Numbered from the stretch's first letter, positions 46,446 through 56,488 are shown. The stretch is 63,852 bases of DNA from Microcoleus sp. CSU_2_2 (GCA_012035135.1 JAAUPI010000001.1:1-63852), one strand, 5' to 3'. Notes: generated from the letters alone by a model not told the origin. Numbers and translations are program-made.

Positions 46446-47389
46446 GTGGCGCAGTTTCAAATTGAATGTATAGAGTCTAACACTGACAAAGACCGGAGTC
46501 AGTACGGAAAATTTGTCCTAGAACCGCTCGATCGCGGTCAGGGAACAACGGTTGGAAATGCGCTGAGGCGAGTTATGCTGTCAAATTTGGAAGGGACAGC
46601 GGTAACTTCAGTCCGGATCGCGGGTGTCAATCACGAGTTCGCCACGATCGAAGGGGTACGAGAGGATGTTCTCGAAATCCTGCTGAATATGAAAGAGGTC
46701 GTCCTCAAAACCCATTCTCAGCAGCCGCAAATAGGCAGGTTGCGGATCGAGGGGCCAGTCACAGTGACGGCAGATCGATTTGATTTGCCTTCTGAGGTAG
46801 AAATAGTCGATCGGTCTCAGTATATTGCGACTCTCTCCCCGGGTCTACTCTGGAGATGGAATTCAGAATCGAAAAAGGGATCGGATACCGAGCCGTAGAC
46901 CGCAGTCGCGAAGATGGATCGGCTTTGGATTTTCTCCAGATTGATGCCATTTTCATGCCGATTCGCAAAGTCAACTACAGCGTTGAAGACGCTCGGGTAG
47001 GCGGCAGTGTCGAGAAAGATCGGCTGATTATGGAAATTTGGACTAATGGCAGCGTGACACCTCAAGAAGCTCTGAGTCAAGCTGCCCATATCCTGGTAGA
47101 CCTGTTTGCACCTCTCAAAGACATCACCCAAGATTCTCTGAAACCGGAGTATCCAGGTGAAGCCGATCCTACCAGCCAGATTCCGATCGAAGAGTTGCAG
47201 TTGTCAGTGCGGGCTTATAACTGTCTCAAGCGGGCTCAAATTAACTCAGTGGCGGACTTATTGGATTATACCCAAGAAGACTTGCTCGAGATCAAGAACT
47301 TCGGACAGAAGTCCGCTGAAGAAGTGATTGAAGCTTTGCAAAAGCGTTTGGGCATTACCTTACCCCAAGAAAAGTCAGCTAAAAGTTAA
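46446..47389 (+). pseudogene. rpoA: RNA polymerase alpha subunit, single-base frameshift
   Basis: RpoA is the assembly platform and promoter UP-element/activator contact of RNA polymerase. Frame 1 from GTG 46446 gives AQFQIECIESNTDKDRSQYG through YIATLSPG. The remainder (EMEFRIEKGIGYRAVDRSRE; the C-terminal domain with LSVRAYNCLKRAQINSVADL and EIKNFGQKSAEEV) lies in the next frame. One base added in CCCCGGG (46837-46843) restores a protein of about 314 residues. Because rpoA is essential, a sequence error is the most likely explanation and the gene is probably intact in the organism. Confidence 0.95.
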
Positions 47390-47459
47390 TTAATGGGTAA
47401 TGGTAATGGGTCATGGTAATCGGCAGCAGGCTCAAAGATGAAAAAATTTTCTCGATCGC

Positions 47460-47514
47460 CAATTACCAATTACCAATTACCAATTACCAATTACCAATTA
47501 CCAATTACCAAATT
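47460..47514. repeat. CAATTAC heptamer array
   Basis: Seven CAATTAC units, the longest such array here, immediately upstream of the rplQ start. A spurious in-frame extension of rplQ runs through it. Confidence 0.88.
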
Positions 47515-47524
47515 ACCAACTACT

Positions 47525-47875
47525 ATGCGTCACCGCTGTCGCGTTCCCCAACTAAGTAAACCGGCTGACCAGCGCCGCGCCCTCTTGCGATCGCTGACCA
47601 CCGAATTAATCCGCCACGGTAAAATCACTACTACTCTCGCCCGCGCCAAAGCGCTGCGTTCAGAGGCGGACAGAATGATTACCCTGGCCAAAGATGGCTC
47701 CTTGGCTGCTCGCCGGCAAGCTATGGGCTATATCTATGACAAACAGTTAGTACACGCACTGTTTGAAGCAGCCAAAGAACGATACGGCTCGCGAAACGGT
47801 GGCTACACCCGCGTCGTGCGAACTGTCCCCCGTCAGGGAGATAATTCCGAAATGGCGATCGTTGAATTGGTTTAA
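47525..47875 (+). CDS. rplQ: 50S ribosomal protein L17
   Basis: L17 (116 residues), located near the tunnel exit. The true start is ATG 47525 ([19 protein letters not shown]). [21 protein letters not shown], seen over its first 20 residues, is diagnostic. Confidence 0.96.
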   Translation: MRHRCRVPQLSKPADQRRALLRSLTTELIRHGKITTTLARAKALRSEADRMITLAKDGSLAARRQAMGYIYDKQLVHALFEAAKERYGSRNGGYTRVVRTVPRQGDNSEMAIVELV

Positions 47876-47946
47876 TTCAATTTTGGGTGGGAGATTTTTG
47901 ATTTATGAGTGACAATCGAAAATCCCAAATCGAAAATCCCAAATCG

Positions 47947-48765
47947 ATGCAGCGCGTTGCTCTGGTAATCCAGTATCTCGGCACTAACTTTCACGGTTGG
48001 CAGCGACAGCCGAACCAACGTACAGTACAAGAAGAGATTGAAACAGCAATTTCAACTGTTCTGAAACGCCCGGTAACGTTGCACGCAGCCGGGAGAACTG
48101 ATGCGGGAGTTCACGCTGCTGCTCAAGTAGCCCATTTTGACGCCCCGGGCCCTATTCCGGCTCACCGCTGGGCAGACGTTCTCAACTCTCGACTGGCAAA
48201 AGATATTTTAATTCGAGCTTCGGCAAAGGTGGAACCTACCTGGCACGCTCGGTTCTCAGCCAGTTGGCGACGCTATCGCTACACCCTTTATACAGATCCG
48301 ATTCCTAATTTGTTTGTGCGTCCTTTTGCTTGGCATTATTATCACGCCCCTGTGGATGAATCTTTAATTCAGGCAGCTTTGGCGCCGCTAATCGGGCGGC
48401 ACCATCTGGCTGCTTTCCACCGCGCCGGGTCTACTCGCCCTCATTCCTGGGTGGACGTGCAAGCAGCAGAGTGTCATCGTTCTGGGCCTTTAATTTATAT
48501 CGAGGTTCAGGCGAGCGGGTTTCTGTATGGGATGATGCGGCTGCTGGTAGGGTTGCTAGTGCAGGTTGGTCGGGGGGAGAGGGCGATCGACAATTTTACA
48601 GATATCTGGGTCAACGAACGCCGAGAAATGGTAAAATATTCCGCCCCCGCTCGAGGTCTGTGCCTGCTGCGAGTTGGTTATCAAGACTTTCCCTTTTCTC
48701 CAGATGTCTGGTATGACACTCAGCCCAAATTAGTCATTAGTCAGCAGTCATTAGTCTTGAGCTAA
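47947..48765 (+). CDS. truA: tRNA pseudouridine(38-40) synthase TruA
   Basis: TruA (272 residues from ATG 47947; an ATG at 47905 lies in repeat-like DNA) isomerises uridines 38-40 in the tRNA anticodon stem. The catalytic Asp is in GRTDAGVHAAAQ; YLGTNFHGWQRQP at the start and FLYGMMRLLVGLLVQVGRG near the end are typical. Its place between rplQ and rplM is the usual cyanobacterial order. Confidence 0.95.
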   Translation: MQRVALVIQYLGTNFHGWQRQPNQRTVQEEIETAISTVLKRPVTLHAAGRTDAGVHAAAQVAHFDAPGPIPAHRWADVLNSRLAKDILIRASAKVEPTWHARFSASWRRYRYTLYTDPIPNLFVRPFAWHYYHAPVDESLIQAALAPLIGRHHLAAFHRAGSTRPHSWVDVQAAECHRSGPLIYIEVQASGFLYGMMRLLVGLLVQVGRGERAIDNFTDIWVNERREMVKYSAPARGLCLLRVGYQDFPFSPDVWYDTQPKLVISQQSLVLS

Positions 48766-48854
48766 CGACTACTAATAAATAACTAAAGACAACTCACAAC
48801 TAACAATTAAGAACTGACAACTGACAACAGTTAACAGACCACTAACAACAAACG

Positions 48855-49310
48855 ATGAACAAAACTTACCTCCCTACTCCAGATACCCTAGAACATAAGT
48901 GGTACGTGGTCGATGCCGCCGACCAGCGGCTGGGCCGTTTGGCAACTGAAGTTGCCATGTGCCTCCGGGGAAAAAACAAACCGACTTACACTCCTCACCT
49001 CGATACCGGTGACTTTGTAATTGTGATTAATGCCGAAAAGATTGCTGTTACTGGCAAAAAACGCACCCAGAAAATCTATCGCCGCCACTCTGGAAGACCG
49101 GGCGGCATGAAAACAGAAACTTTTGCCAAATTGCAAGCACGTTTGCCCGAAAGAATTGTCGAAGAAGCTATTCGAGGAATGCTGCCTCACACTTCTCTAG
49201 GCAGACAATTGTTTACTAAACTGAAGGTGTACGCTGGTCCTGAGCATCCGCACGCAGCTCAAAAACCACAAGAGTTAATTATTAACACGATTCCGGGAGG
49301 AAATGAGTAA
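48855..49310 (+). CDS. rplM: 50S ribosomal protein L13
   Basis: L13 (151 residues), an early 50S assembly protein. [20 protein letters not shown] and the [19 protein letters not shown] region are typical. Its TAA overlaps the ATG of rpsI (TAATG). Confidence 0.97.
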   Translation: MNKTYLPTPDTLEHKWYVVDAADQRLGRLATEVAMCLRGKNKPTYTPHLDTGDFVIVINAEKIAVTGKKRTQKIYRRHSGRPGGMKTETFAKLQARLPERIVEEAIRGMLPHTSLGRQLFTKLKVYAGPEHPHAAQKPQELIINTIPGGNE

Positions 49311-49720
49311 TGCAAGCAACAGATACTGGCCGCGCTGTGTACTGGGGTACCGGCCGTCGCAAATGTTCCGTGGCGCGGGTGCGCTTGGTTCCCGGCACTG
49401 GCATACTGACTGTCAATGGTAAAGAGGGGGATTTGTACCTGCAATTCAACCCAACTTATTTAGCCCTCGCTAAGGCTCCTTTGGAAACTTTGGGTCTGGA
49501 AAATGAGTACGATATTTTGGTGAAAGTTGAAGGTGGCGGGTTGACAGGCCAAGCTGATTCAATTCGTTTGGGTGTGGCTAGAGCACTTTGCCAATTAGAC
49601 CCGGAGAACCGCAAACCTCTTAAAATTGAGGGGTATTTGACTCGCGATCCGCGGGCTAAAGAGCGGAAAAAGTACGGTTTGCGGAAAGCTCGCAAGGCTC
49701 CTCAATACTCGAAGCGGTAA
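49310..49720 (+). CDS. rpsI: 30S ribosomal protein S9
   Basis: S9 (136 residues), whose C-terminal tail reaches the P-site t[24 protein letters not shown] and the tail [18 protein letters not shown] are diagnostic. It is translationally coupled to rplM. Confidence 0.97.
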   Translation: MQATDTGRAVYWGTGRRKCSVARVRLVPGTGILTVNGKEGDLYLQFNPTYLALAKAPLETLGLENEYDILVKVEGGGLTGQADSIRLGVARALCQLDPENRKPLKIEGYLTRDPRAKERKKYGLRKARKAPQYSKR

Positions 49721-49781
49721 TCGAGGGCAGAAGGTTCGGCAACGGATTTTGTAACGGATGTAACGGATGTAACGGATAGAG

Positions 49782-49828
49782 GGAAGAAGGAAGAAGGAAG
49801 AAGGAAGAAGGGAGAAGGGAGAAGGAAG
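49782..49828. repeat. GAAGAAG-type heptamer array
   Basis: Five to six GAAGAAG/GAGAAGG units lie downstream of rpsI, preceded by three GTAACGGAT 9-mers (49751-49778). The same purine-rich unit lies after rplB. Confidence 0.8.
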
Positions 49829-50007
49829 AGGCAAAAATTTTTCAGATTCTATCTTTCCAGATTCCATTCTTCTTTTTTTCCAGGTTTATTTCTGGTTCCC
49901 GATTAGGGCTTTCAAAGCAGATGGGGCAAGATTGTGGCTGTTTTTGGCGCGCAAGTCCTAGAACGGTTAAAATGGTTGTAGAGTGAAAAATTAGGGAGTT
50001 AAAAACA

Positions 50008-50313
50008 ATGGCAAAGGCTGGGATTCATCCTGAGTGGTATCCGGAAGCTCAGGTTTATTGTAACGGGGAACTTGTAATGACTGTTGGTTCGACTAGACCC
50101 AAATTGCAAGTTGATGTTTGGTCTGGAAATCATCCTTTTTATACTGGCACTCAGAAGATTATTGATACTGAAGGTCGTGTGGAACGCTTTATGCGGAAGT
50201 ATGGCATGACAGAGGTGGAAATGCCGAAGGCAGATGCTTCCTCTGGTCCACTGAAAATGGAAGCTCCTAAAGCAGAGGCTAAGCCTGCTGGTAAAGGCAA
50301 AAAGAAGAAGTAG
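50008..50313 (+). CDS. rpmE: 50S ribosomal protein L31
   Basis: L31 (101 residues). AGIHPEWYPEAQVYCNGELV, VGSTRPKLQVDVWSGNHPFY and RVERFMRKYGM are typical. Only one of the four zinc Cys residues is present, so it is the non-zinc cyanobacterial form. A Lys/Ala/Pro-rich tail of about 30 residues ends in KGKKKK. Confidence 0.95.
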   Translation: MAKAGIHPEWYPEAQVYCNGELVMTVGSTRPKLQVDVWSGNHPFYTGTQKIIDTEGRVERFMRKYGMTEVEMPKADASSGPLKMEAPKAEAKPAGKGKKKK

Positions 50314-50479
50314 CCGGATTGTCATTTGTCCGCAGTTTGTTGAGAGTAGTTTTTTCTCCCGACATTTCTACCGACAACTTATTACCCTCGGATTTGAGAT
50401 TTTAGGTTGAAGATTTACAGGTTGGCAGTTGAGTTCGATCGACCTTTTCTTGATCGAAATTGCACTCTAACTGCTCTTC

Positions 50480-50519
50480 AAATCTAAAATCTAAAATCTA
50501 AAATCTAAAATCTAAAATC
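50480..50519. repeat. AAATCTA heptamer array
   Basis: Five and a half AAATCTA units shortly upstream of the prfA ribosome-binding site (GGAGGACAACTGACA). Confidence 0.85.
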
Positions 50520-50542
50520 GATCGATTGGAGGACAACTGACA

Positions 50543-51637
50543 ATGGCTGAATCTTATTTGCTGGATAAATTGAAGTCGGTAGAGCAAACTTTTCATGAGT
50601 TGACTCGCCGCATGGCTGACCCGGATGTTGCTAGGGATAATTATGAGTTTCAGCGGGTAGCGAAAGCTCGATCGTCGTTGGAAGAGGTGGTCGATACTTT
50701 TGATCTGTGGAAAACAACTCAGGATGATTTAGTAGGTGCGCGTCAAGTGCTGAAAGAGGCTGCGAGCGATCGAGAATTGCAAGAAATGGCAGCTTTGGAA
50801 GTTGAGGAACTTGAGTCAAAACTGGAGAATTTGGAAACCCGTTTGAAGGTTTTGCTGCTACCTCGCGATCCGAACGATGATAAGAACATCATGCTGGAAA
50901 TCCGCGCGGGTACGGGCGGAGATGAGGCTAGTATTTGGGCGGGAGATTTGCTGCGGCTGTATACCCGTTACGCTCAAACTCAAGGCTGGCAGGTAAAGTT
51001 GGTGAGCGAGTCACTGGCGGAAATGGGTGGCTTTAAAGAGGTGATTCTGGAAGTTACGGGCGAGAGCGTGTACAGCAAGCTGAAGTTTGAGGCTGGGGTA
51101 CATCGGGTGCAGCGGGTGCCGGTGACTGAGGCTGGCGGCCGGGTGCATACTTCGACGGCGACGGTGGCCGTGATGCCGGAGGTTGATGATGTGGAGATTC
51201 ACATCGATCCGAAGGATATTGAGATGAGTACGGCTCGATCGGGCGGTGCTGGCGGTCAAAATGTGAACAAGGTGGAAACTGCTGCTGATTTGTTTCACAA
51301 GCCGACGGGTATTCGGATTTTCTGTACTGAGGAGCGCAGTCAGTTGCAGAATAAGGAGCGGGCGATGCAGATTTTGCGGGCTAAGCTCTACGAGATGAAG
51401 TTGCGGGAACAGCAGGATGAGGTGAAGTCGCGGCGTTTGGCTCAGGTTGGTACTGGTTCGCGATCGGAGAAAATTCGCACTTACAACTATAAGGATAATC
51501 GCGCTACCGACCACCGTTTGGGGGAGAATTTTTCGCTCAATACGGTTTTGGAAGGGGATATTGAGGGGATTATTCAGACTTGCATTTCTCAGGATCAGCA
51601 GGAACGTTTGGCTGAGTTGGCTGCTTCTACTAATTGA
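50543..51637 (+). CDS. prfA: Peptide chain release factor 1
   Basis: RF1 (364 residues) terminates translation at UAA and UAG. The catalytic GGQ is in [14 protein letters not shown], and the stop-codon-reading PVT tripeptide is in [18 protein letters not shown] helical domain 1 occupies the first 100 residues. It ends the ribosomal cluster. Confidence 0.97.
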   Translation: MAESYLLDKLKSVEQTFHELTRRMADPDVARDNYEFQRVAKARSSLEEVVDTFDLWKTTQDDLVGARQVLKEAASDRELQEMAALEVEELESKLENLETRLKVLLLPRDPNDDKNIMLEIRAGTGGDEASIWAGDLLRLYTRYAQTQGWQVKLVSESLAEMGGFKEVILEVTGESVYSKLKFEAGVHRVQRVPVTEAGGRVHTSTATVAVMPEVDDVEIHIDPKDIEMSTARSGGAGGQNVNKVETAADLFHKPTGIRIFCTEERSQLQNKERAMQILRAKLYEMKLREQQDEVKSRRLAQVGTGSRSEKIRTYNYKDNRATDHRLGENFSLNTVLEGDIEGIIQTCISQDQQERLAELAASTN

Positions 51638-51644
51638 TGGAGTG

Positions 51645-51777
51645 ATACCAAGTCCGGGTTACCCACCCCCTTTATGAGACTGTATGGTGCGTCGCTATGA
51701 ATGGCTGTAAATAGACGGGATTCTCAGAGCGACGCACCCTACCACTATCGAAGGGATGAGTAACTCGGATTTAGTAT
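51645..51777. repeat. Nested-palindrome MITE-like repeat, copy B
   Basis: Outer arms ATACCAAGTCCGGGTTAC and, inverted, GTAACTCGGATTTAGTAT enclose the inner pair GGTGCGTCGCT and AGCGACGCACC. Layout matches the copies at 31597-31745 and 63728 onward. Confidence 0.85.
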
Positions 51778-51788
51778 GATGGGGGACT

Positions 51789-51814
51789 AGGCACATTTTT
51801 GGATGTGCCTTTGT
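51789..51814 (+). terminator. Terminator at the end of the ribosomal cluster
   Basis: AGGCACAT and ATGTGCCT form an 8-bp stem with a TTTTGG loop followed by TTGTT. It lies 150 bp after prfA, beyond the MITE-like repeat. Nothing else is seen between here and the channel gene. Confidence 0.65.
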
Positions 51815-52056
51815 TCTCTGATGACTTGACGGATGTGGTTGAGTAGGTCTGTCTGCGGTTTCAAAGTTCGATCGGGCTGTCCCCTTATGTTGGGTTCCTA
51901 GCTCAGAATTATTTGTTTAGCGACCCCTTCGGCGTATCAAAACTTAAGTTGTAATTATTAGTTTACTTGCGATCGGCCGCGGGAGTATTTTTCAACCCAC
52001 ATTCTGCAGATCGGATTCGGATGACTGGGACTTTTGAGGTTGACCTACGGAATATT

Positions 52057-52827
52057 ATGTTAAACCGGAAACAAATTGGATTTTATCTAGAAGACATTGA
52101 AACGCCTATTGGTAGAAATGTTAGTTTAATTATTACCGGACTCATTCTCGTATCTTCCGCCAGCTTTATTGCCGAAACTTACCCGCTTTCGGAACCTGTT
52201 AGAAATAAACTGCAAACTCTCGATAACGCCCTTTTAGTCGTCTTTGTGGTTGAGTATTTATTGCGACTGTGGTGCGCTGACAATAAATTTAAATTTATTT
52301 TTAGTTTTTTCTCTATAGTTGATTTGGTGGCTATATTACCATTTTTAATGGGATTTGTCAATGTCAGTTTTATCCGCATTTTTCGCTGGTTTAGAATTCT
52401 CCGACTCATCCGTTTTCTGGAATTAAAAAATTCTGTTTTTCGCATTACCAGCGAAGATGGTGCGATTTTTTCTCGGATCTTGTTTACTTTGCTGGCAATA
52501 ATTTTTGTTTATTCTGGTTTAATTTATCAAGTCGAACATCCCGCAAATCCTGAAAACTTTGGCACTTTTTTGGATGCTGTTTATTTCTCGGTTGTCACGA
52601 TGACGACGGTTGGATTTGGCGATGTTACTCCGATTTCGGAAGCTGGACGCTTTCTGACTATTTTGATGATTGTGACGGGAATCGCTCTTATTCCTTGGCA
52701 ATTGGGGGATTTGATTAAGCAATTAGTTAAAAGTGTTAATCAAGTAGAAACTGTTTGTAAAGGTTGCGGCTGGTCGGTGCACGATGCTAATGCTATATTC
52801 TGTAAAATCTGTGGCACTAAGTTATAG
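52057..52827 (+). CDS. Voltage-gated K+ channel-like protein with zinc ribbon
   Basis: About 256 residues from ATG 52057 (52021 and 51967 are alternatives). Six membrane segments are visible. The S4 helix (FIRIFRWFRILRLIRF, about 103-118) has Arg at every third position, a voltage sensor. The pore has the K+ filter TTVGFGD near 184-190. The C-terminus is unusual: CKGCGW then CKICG at about 233-253 form a zinc ribbon that may tie channel gating to metal or redox state (inference). It probably acts in the plasma membrane as a tetramer. Confidence 0.9.
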   Translation: MLNRKQIGFYLEDIETPIGRNVSLIITGLILVSSASFIAETYPLSEPVRNKLQTLDNALLVVFVVEYLLRLWCADNKFKFIFSFFSIVDLVAILPFLMGFVNVSFIRIFRWFRILRLIRFLELKNSVFRITSEDGAIFSRILFTLLAIIFVYSGLIYQVEHPANPENFGTFLDAVYFSVVTMTTVGFGDVTPISEAGRFLTILMIVTGIALIPWQLGDLIKQLVKSVNQVETVCKGCGWSVHDANAIFCKICGTKL

Positions 52828-52861
52828 ATATTGGTGACTGTTGACAATTGACAGTTGACTG

Positions 52862-52975
52862 ATACAGCATTTTTCAGGTAAGTAGGTACTAGCAAAGATA
52901 GAGGAGACGGCAGTGCCGTGTCCCACGGCGATATATCGCTTGGGGGTGTACTTCATCAACGCGGAATCTGCTGTA
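52862..52975 (+). repeat. ~114-bp dispersed repeat, copy 2
   Basis: ATACAGCATTTTTCAGGTAA, AGGTACTAGCAAAGATAGAG, ACGGCAGTGCCGTG and AATCTGCTGTA occur in the same order as in the inverted copy at 13642-13755. Confidence 0.85.
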
Positions 52976-53009
52976 ACTAATGACTGATGACTACTGACTA
53001 ATGACTTTT

Positions 53010-54409
53010 TTAAGCCAAGGGCAACAAAATTTCAAACTCGGTGCCAATTCCTAACTCCGATCGCATTCTGAAAGCACCGCCGTGTTTGCCAGTCACGATT
53101 TGATAGCTAACTGCCAAACTTGTTTCTTTGAGAGCGCGTTTTTCTGTAGAAAATGAATCCAATATTTTTTTGTGTTTGACAGCAGACATTCCCGGCCCGT
53201 TATCGGCGATCCGGATTGAAACCCAGCGAAGGTGCGTTTTGTCGGGGTCGATCGCAGGTTCGGGAGAGCAAACTTGAGTTAAGATTTCAATTTGCGGTTT
53301 GCGATCGAAATCTTGGAATCCCGCACCTTTAAACTCCTTCGCCAACTCTTGAGAGACTGCTTCGTTAATCAAACCATCGATCGAATTCGTCAAAATATTC
53401 ATAAATACTTGGTTTAGCTGTCCTGCATAGCAGGGAACCGGTGGCAAGTAACCGTAATTTTTTACTACTTCAATTTCCCCAGTCAAGCGGCTTTTGAGCA
53501 GCAAAAGAATGCTGTCAATGTTGGCGTGCAAATCTGCTGGTTTGGGATAAATATCGTCTATGTGGCAAAAGTTTTGCAAACTGCTTGCCAGCTTACTCAA
53601 GCGTTCGGCACCGGCCTTGATACTAGCAACTGTTTTGAGGAAATCGTTTTGTAAAAAGTCAAAATCTATCTCTTCCTTGATTTGTGCTATCTGTGAGGGA
53701 GGATCGGCACAGTGCGCATCGTAAATTGAGAGCAATTCCATCAGGCTTTTGCTGTAGTCGCTGACGTAAGTTAAATTGCCCCAAATAAAACCAACGGGAT
53801 CTAAAATTTCGTGCGCTACTCCGTTGACTAAACGCCCCAAACTAGCCATTTTTTCGCTTTGAATCATTTGAGCTTGAGCTTTTTCGTAGCGCACTTGAGT
53901 TTCGATGCCACGAATTTGCCAGTAGGCGATGTTGAGTGCGTGAGAGTCCAGCAGCCGATAAGGTTGAGAGTCGATTTGAACTACGATCGGTTCTGGCTGC
54001 AATTCGGGCGATCGGCGCAAGGCCTGCTGTGCTGCTGCCAAAATAGTTGTACTCTCGGACAGCACTAACATCTCGATGCGAGCGTAGCTGTAGAGAATCT
54101 TCAGTGGTAGATGCAAAATAGTTCGGGGCCTTGGGGTTTGAGCAGGTACTCCAGTAGTCTTCGGCGCGATATCATGCCGGCAAATTTCCCTGCTTCTACC
54201 AAGACGACTCCCGGCAGCAGGGGATGTTTTTCAAATATCTCAGCAACCGCGGCTCCCAAGCAGCTAGATTTGACCTGAAAGTGATAGAGGGGCAAATCCC
54301 GGAGGGTAGAGTCTAGGGAAAGATCTCGATCGCTCCCCTCAGAGAGTGAAGGGTCTAGTTGTTTAGAATTGAATGAATTTACCACTGGAACTTTGAGTTG
54401 CCGAAACAC
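53010..54409 (-). pseudogene. CBS-histidine kinase paralogue, frameshifted and degenerate
   Basis: The first frame (54409 down to ~54115) carries the N-terminal CBS half (LDSTLRDLPLYHFQVKS; LLPGVVLVEAGKFAGMISRR). The rest continues in another frame with LPLKILYSYARIEMLVLSE. Adding one T to the TTTT at 54115-54118 (minus strand) joins them as in the two intact paralogues. The H-box reads AHEILDP instead of AHEIRNP, and the G2 box reads KETSLAVSY instead of GTGLGLA, so ATP binding is doubtful even if the frame is intact. N-box (NQVFMNILTNSIDGL) and G1 (DNGPG) remain. Confidence 0.88.
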
Positions 54410-54431
54410 CCTGATTTTTGAAATTAGAACG

Positions 54432-54551
54432 TACTTAGGACTTACGCACGGGGGACCAGAAACCAGGTTTTTTGCGAAAATTAGGCGCTGGAACTACGAG
54501 ATTCGGCCCTATTCCCGGTTTCTTTGATATTGGTGCGTAAGTCCTGGTACT
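54432..54551. mobile_element. MITE with AGGACTTACGCAC ends, copy 1
   Basis: Perfect 13-bp inverted ends AGGACTTACGCAC (54438-54450) and GTGCGTAAGTCCT (54533-54545) enclose a non-coding centre. GTACT occurs directly on both sides (54432-54436 and 54547-54551), a likely 5-bp target duplication. A near-identical copy is at 61158-61278. Confidence 0.88.
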
Positions 54552-54618
54552 AATAACCTAGCCTATCTTTTCACCGCCACCATGAAAGAAGGGGCAACGG
54601 GAGCGAAAGTTCTGTTTG

Positions 54619-56007
54619 TTAAGCTATGGGCAGCAGGATCTCAAATTCGGTGTTCTGGCCGGGCTGCGATCGAACATTTAGTTGACCTCTGTGTTTTTCC
54701 GTGACGATTTGATTGCAGATAGCCAGCCCCATACCTGTTCCTTTGCCCGCTGGTTTAGTCGTAAAAAAGGTGTCAAAGATCCGCTGCTGATTTTCTGGGG
54801 AAATGCCAGGCCCGTTATCGGCAATACAAATTGCTATCCACAGGCAACCCCTGGCTTCTAGCACTTTAGTGGTAATTTGTATTGTTGGCTGCCAAGTCTG
54901 CGGAGACTGTATCTCTATTTCTCGATCGACCGCGTGTTCTGCCAGGGCATCTAAAGCGTTGACTAACAAATTTAAAAATACCTGACTCAACTGACCTGAG
55001 TAGCAACTAATTAGTGGCAGTTCGCCGTAATCTTTTACCACTTTTATGCCCTTTTTGCAGCGGTTTTTCAGAATTAATAGGGTACTCTCAACGCATTCGT
55101 TGATGTCTGTCTCCACTGCCTTGCTCTCATCCATGTGAGAGAAGTTGTGCAGTCCATTGACAATTGTTAGCAATTGTTCGACTCCTAACTTCATCCCTTC
55201 TAAAGTTGCAGGCAAATCTTCTTGTAAAAAATCAAATTCAATCTCTTCTTTGATAGCAGCAATTTGGGCAGAAGGTTCGGAAAATTCTGCTTCGTAAGCC
55301 GCCATTAGTTGGATCAAGTCTTCAAAATAGGACATCAGAAAACTCCAATTTCCCCAAATACAGTTGAGTGGGTTTCTGATTTCATGCGCTACCCCTGCTA
55401 CCATTTTCCCCAAACTCGCCATCTTTTCTGTTTGGATGATTTTTGCTTGGGTTTGCTTTTGAAGCAACTTATTTGTTAATTGGTTAATTCTTGATTGAGC
55501 GACCATTAATTGATGTACATCTAACAGCCTGTAAGTATCGTTTTCTAATACTACTACTATTGGATCGTAAACTAATTCTGCTGTCCTGTAAAGAGATTCC
55601 TGGGCTGCTTCTACAATTAATGTATCGCTAGAAAGCAGCAGCATATCTTTTCTTGAAAACTGATATAAAACTTCGATCGGCCGCTGAAAAAACATTTCTA
55701 ACCCGTAACGGCGGTTGACTCTTTCAAAAAATAGCCGCCGAGAAATCATGCCGACAAACTTGCCATTTTTTGTCAAAATCACCCCTGGCAGTACGGGATT
55801 TTTTTCAAACTCCTGGGCTACTTCTTTTGCCTGTTGAGTTAATTCAATTTGGCAGTCGTAGAGTGGCAGGTCTTGGAGAGTTGATTTTAAGGAGAGGTGC
55901 CAAGTACAAATCTCAGGTATATGCAACACTGATAACTCCGAGTTAGACTCACGCAAAGCAAACATATATGAAGCCTCTATTAAATGTTGTATTGATGGAT
56001 AACGCAA
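54619..56007 (-). CDS. CBS-domain sensor histidine kinase
   Basis: A 462-residue soluble kinase. Two CBS-type segments cover about 35-165 (LPGVILTKNGKFVGMISRR; DTLIVEAAQESLYR). A helical linker with KIIQTEKMASLGKMVAG leads to the H-box AHEIRNPLN near 206. HATPase motifs follow: N-box SQVFLNLLVNALDALAE, G1 IADNGPGIS, F-box and G2 FFTTKPAGKGTGMGLA, all intact. No membrane segment or receiver domain is present, and no response regulator gene is near. CBS domains often bind adenine nucleotides, so an energy or nucleotide signal is plausible. Confidence 0.92.
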   Translation of the reverse strand: MRYPSIQHLIEASYMFALRESNSELSVLHIPEICTWHLSLKSTLQDLPLYDCQIELTQQAKEVAQEFEKNPVLPGVILTKNGKFVGMISRRLFFERVNRRYGLEMFFQRPIEVLYQFSRKDMLLLSSDTLIVEAAQESLYRTAELVYDPIVVVLENDTYRLLDVHQLMVAQSRINQLTNKLLQKQTQAKIIQTEKMASLGKMVAGVAHEIRNPLNCIWGNWSFLMSYFEDLIQLMAAYEAEFSEPSAQIAAIKEEIEFDFLQEDLPATLEGMKLGVEQLLTIVNGLHNFSHMDESKAVETDINECVESTLLILKNRCKKGIKVVKDYGELPLISCYSGQLSQVFLNLLVNALDALAEHAVDREIEIQSPQTWQPTIQITTKVLEARGCLWIAICIADNGPGISPENQQRIFDTFFTTKPAGKGTGMGLAICNQIVTEKHRGQLNVRSQPGQNTEFEILLPIA

Positions 56008-56488
56008 GTTGCTAATAATCTGTTATTTATTATTGGTTATTTGTTTGTTCCAATCAGCAATAAAGATTAGCCGTTACCCATTACTCATTAGCCGTTACCC
56101 ATGATTAAGGATTGCAGACTGCCTCAAGCTGAAGCTGTCCGTTGAGTAAATTACAACAGCGTCGCCGCAGAAAACCCGATCGACCGGGCATTGTCTGCTA
56201 AAAAGTTTCTTTCTAAATCAATGTTAAAGGATAAAAGCTGTTGTGCAACTCAGAGATGTTAACTGTAAACTTTTTACCATAATATACCCTGCGAGGGCCT
56301 GTTTTACTGAAATATTAAAATTTTATAAAGTCCCGATTGTAATTTTTGATACTATTTTTGCGTTGTTGGCGGGAATAAGACCATATATCGGGGGTCAAAA
56401 GTCAACATACCTGCGACCGATGGAGGGGACGCCGGATTTTAGATTTTAGATTGAGTCCCCGATTCATCTGGGGGCTGGTGAGGCTATG
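56008..56488. other. Intergenic, no gene called
   Basis: About 480 bp. The first part has two TTAGCCGTTACCCAT repeats (around 56070-56102). A possible 68-codon frame at 56243-56449 has no recognised protein. The promoter region of the kinase gene probably lies at 56010-56060. Confidence 0.5.

Noticed and set aside
34047..47514. Possible CRISPR array from regularly spaced short repeats
   Set aside because: The repeats are contiguous heptamers without spacers, and no cas gene is present.
56243..56449. 68-codon frame between kinase and hypothetical genes
   Set aside because: No family, ends in intergenic-type sequence, weak start.
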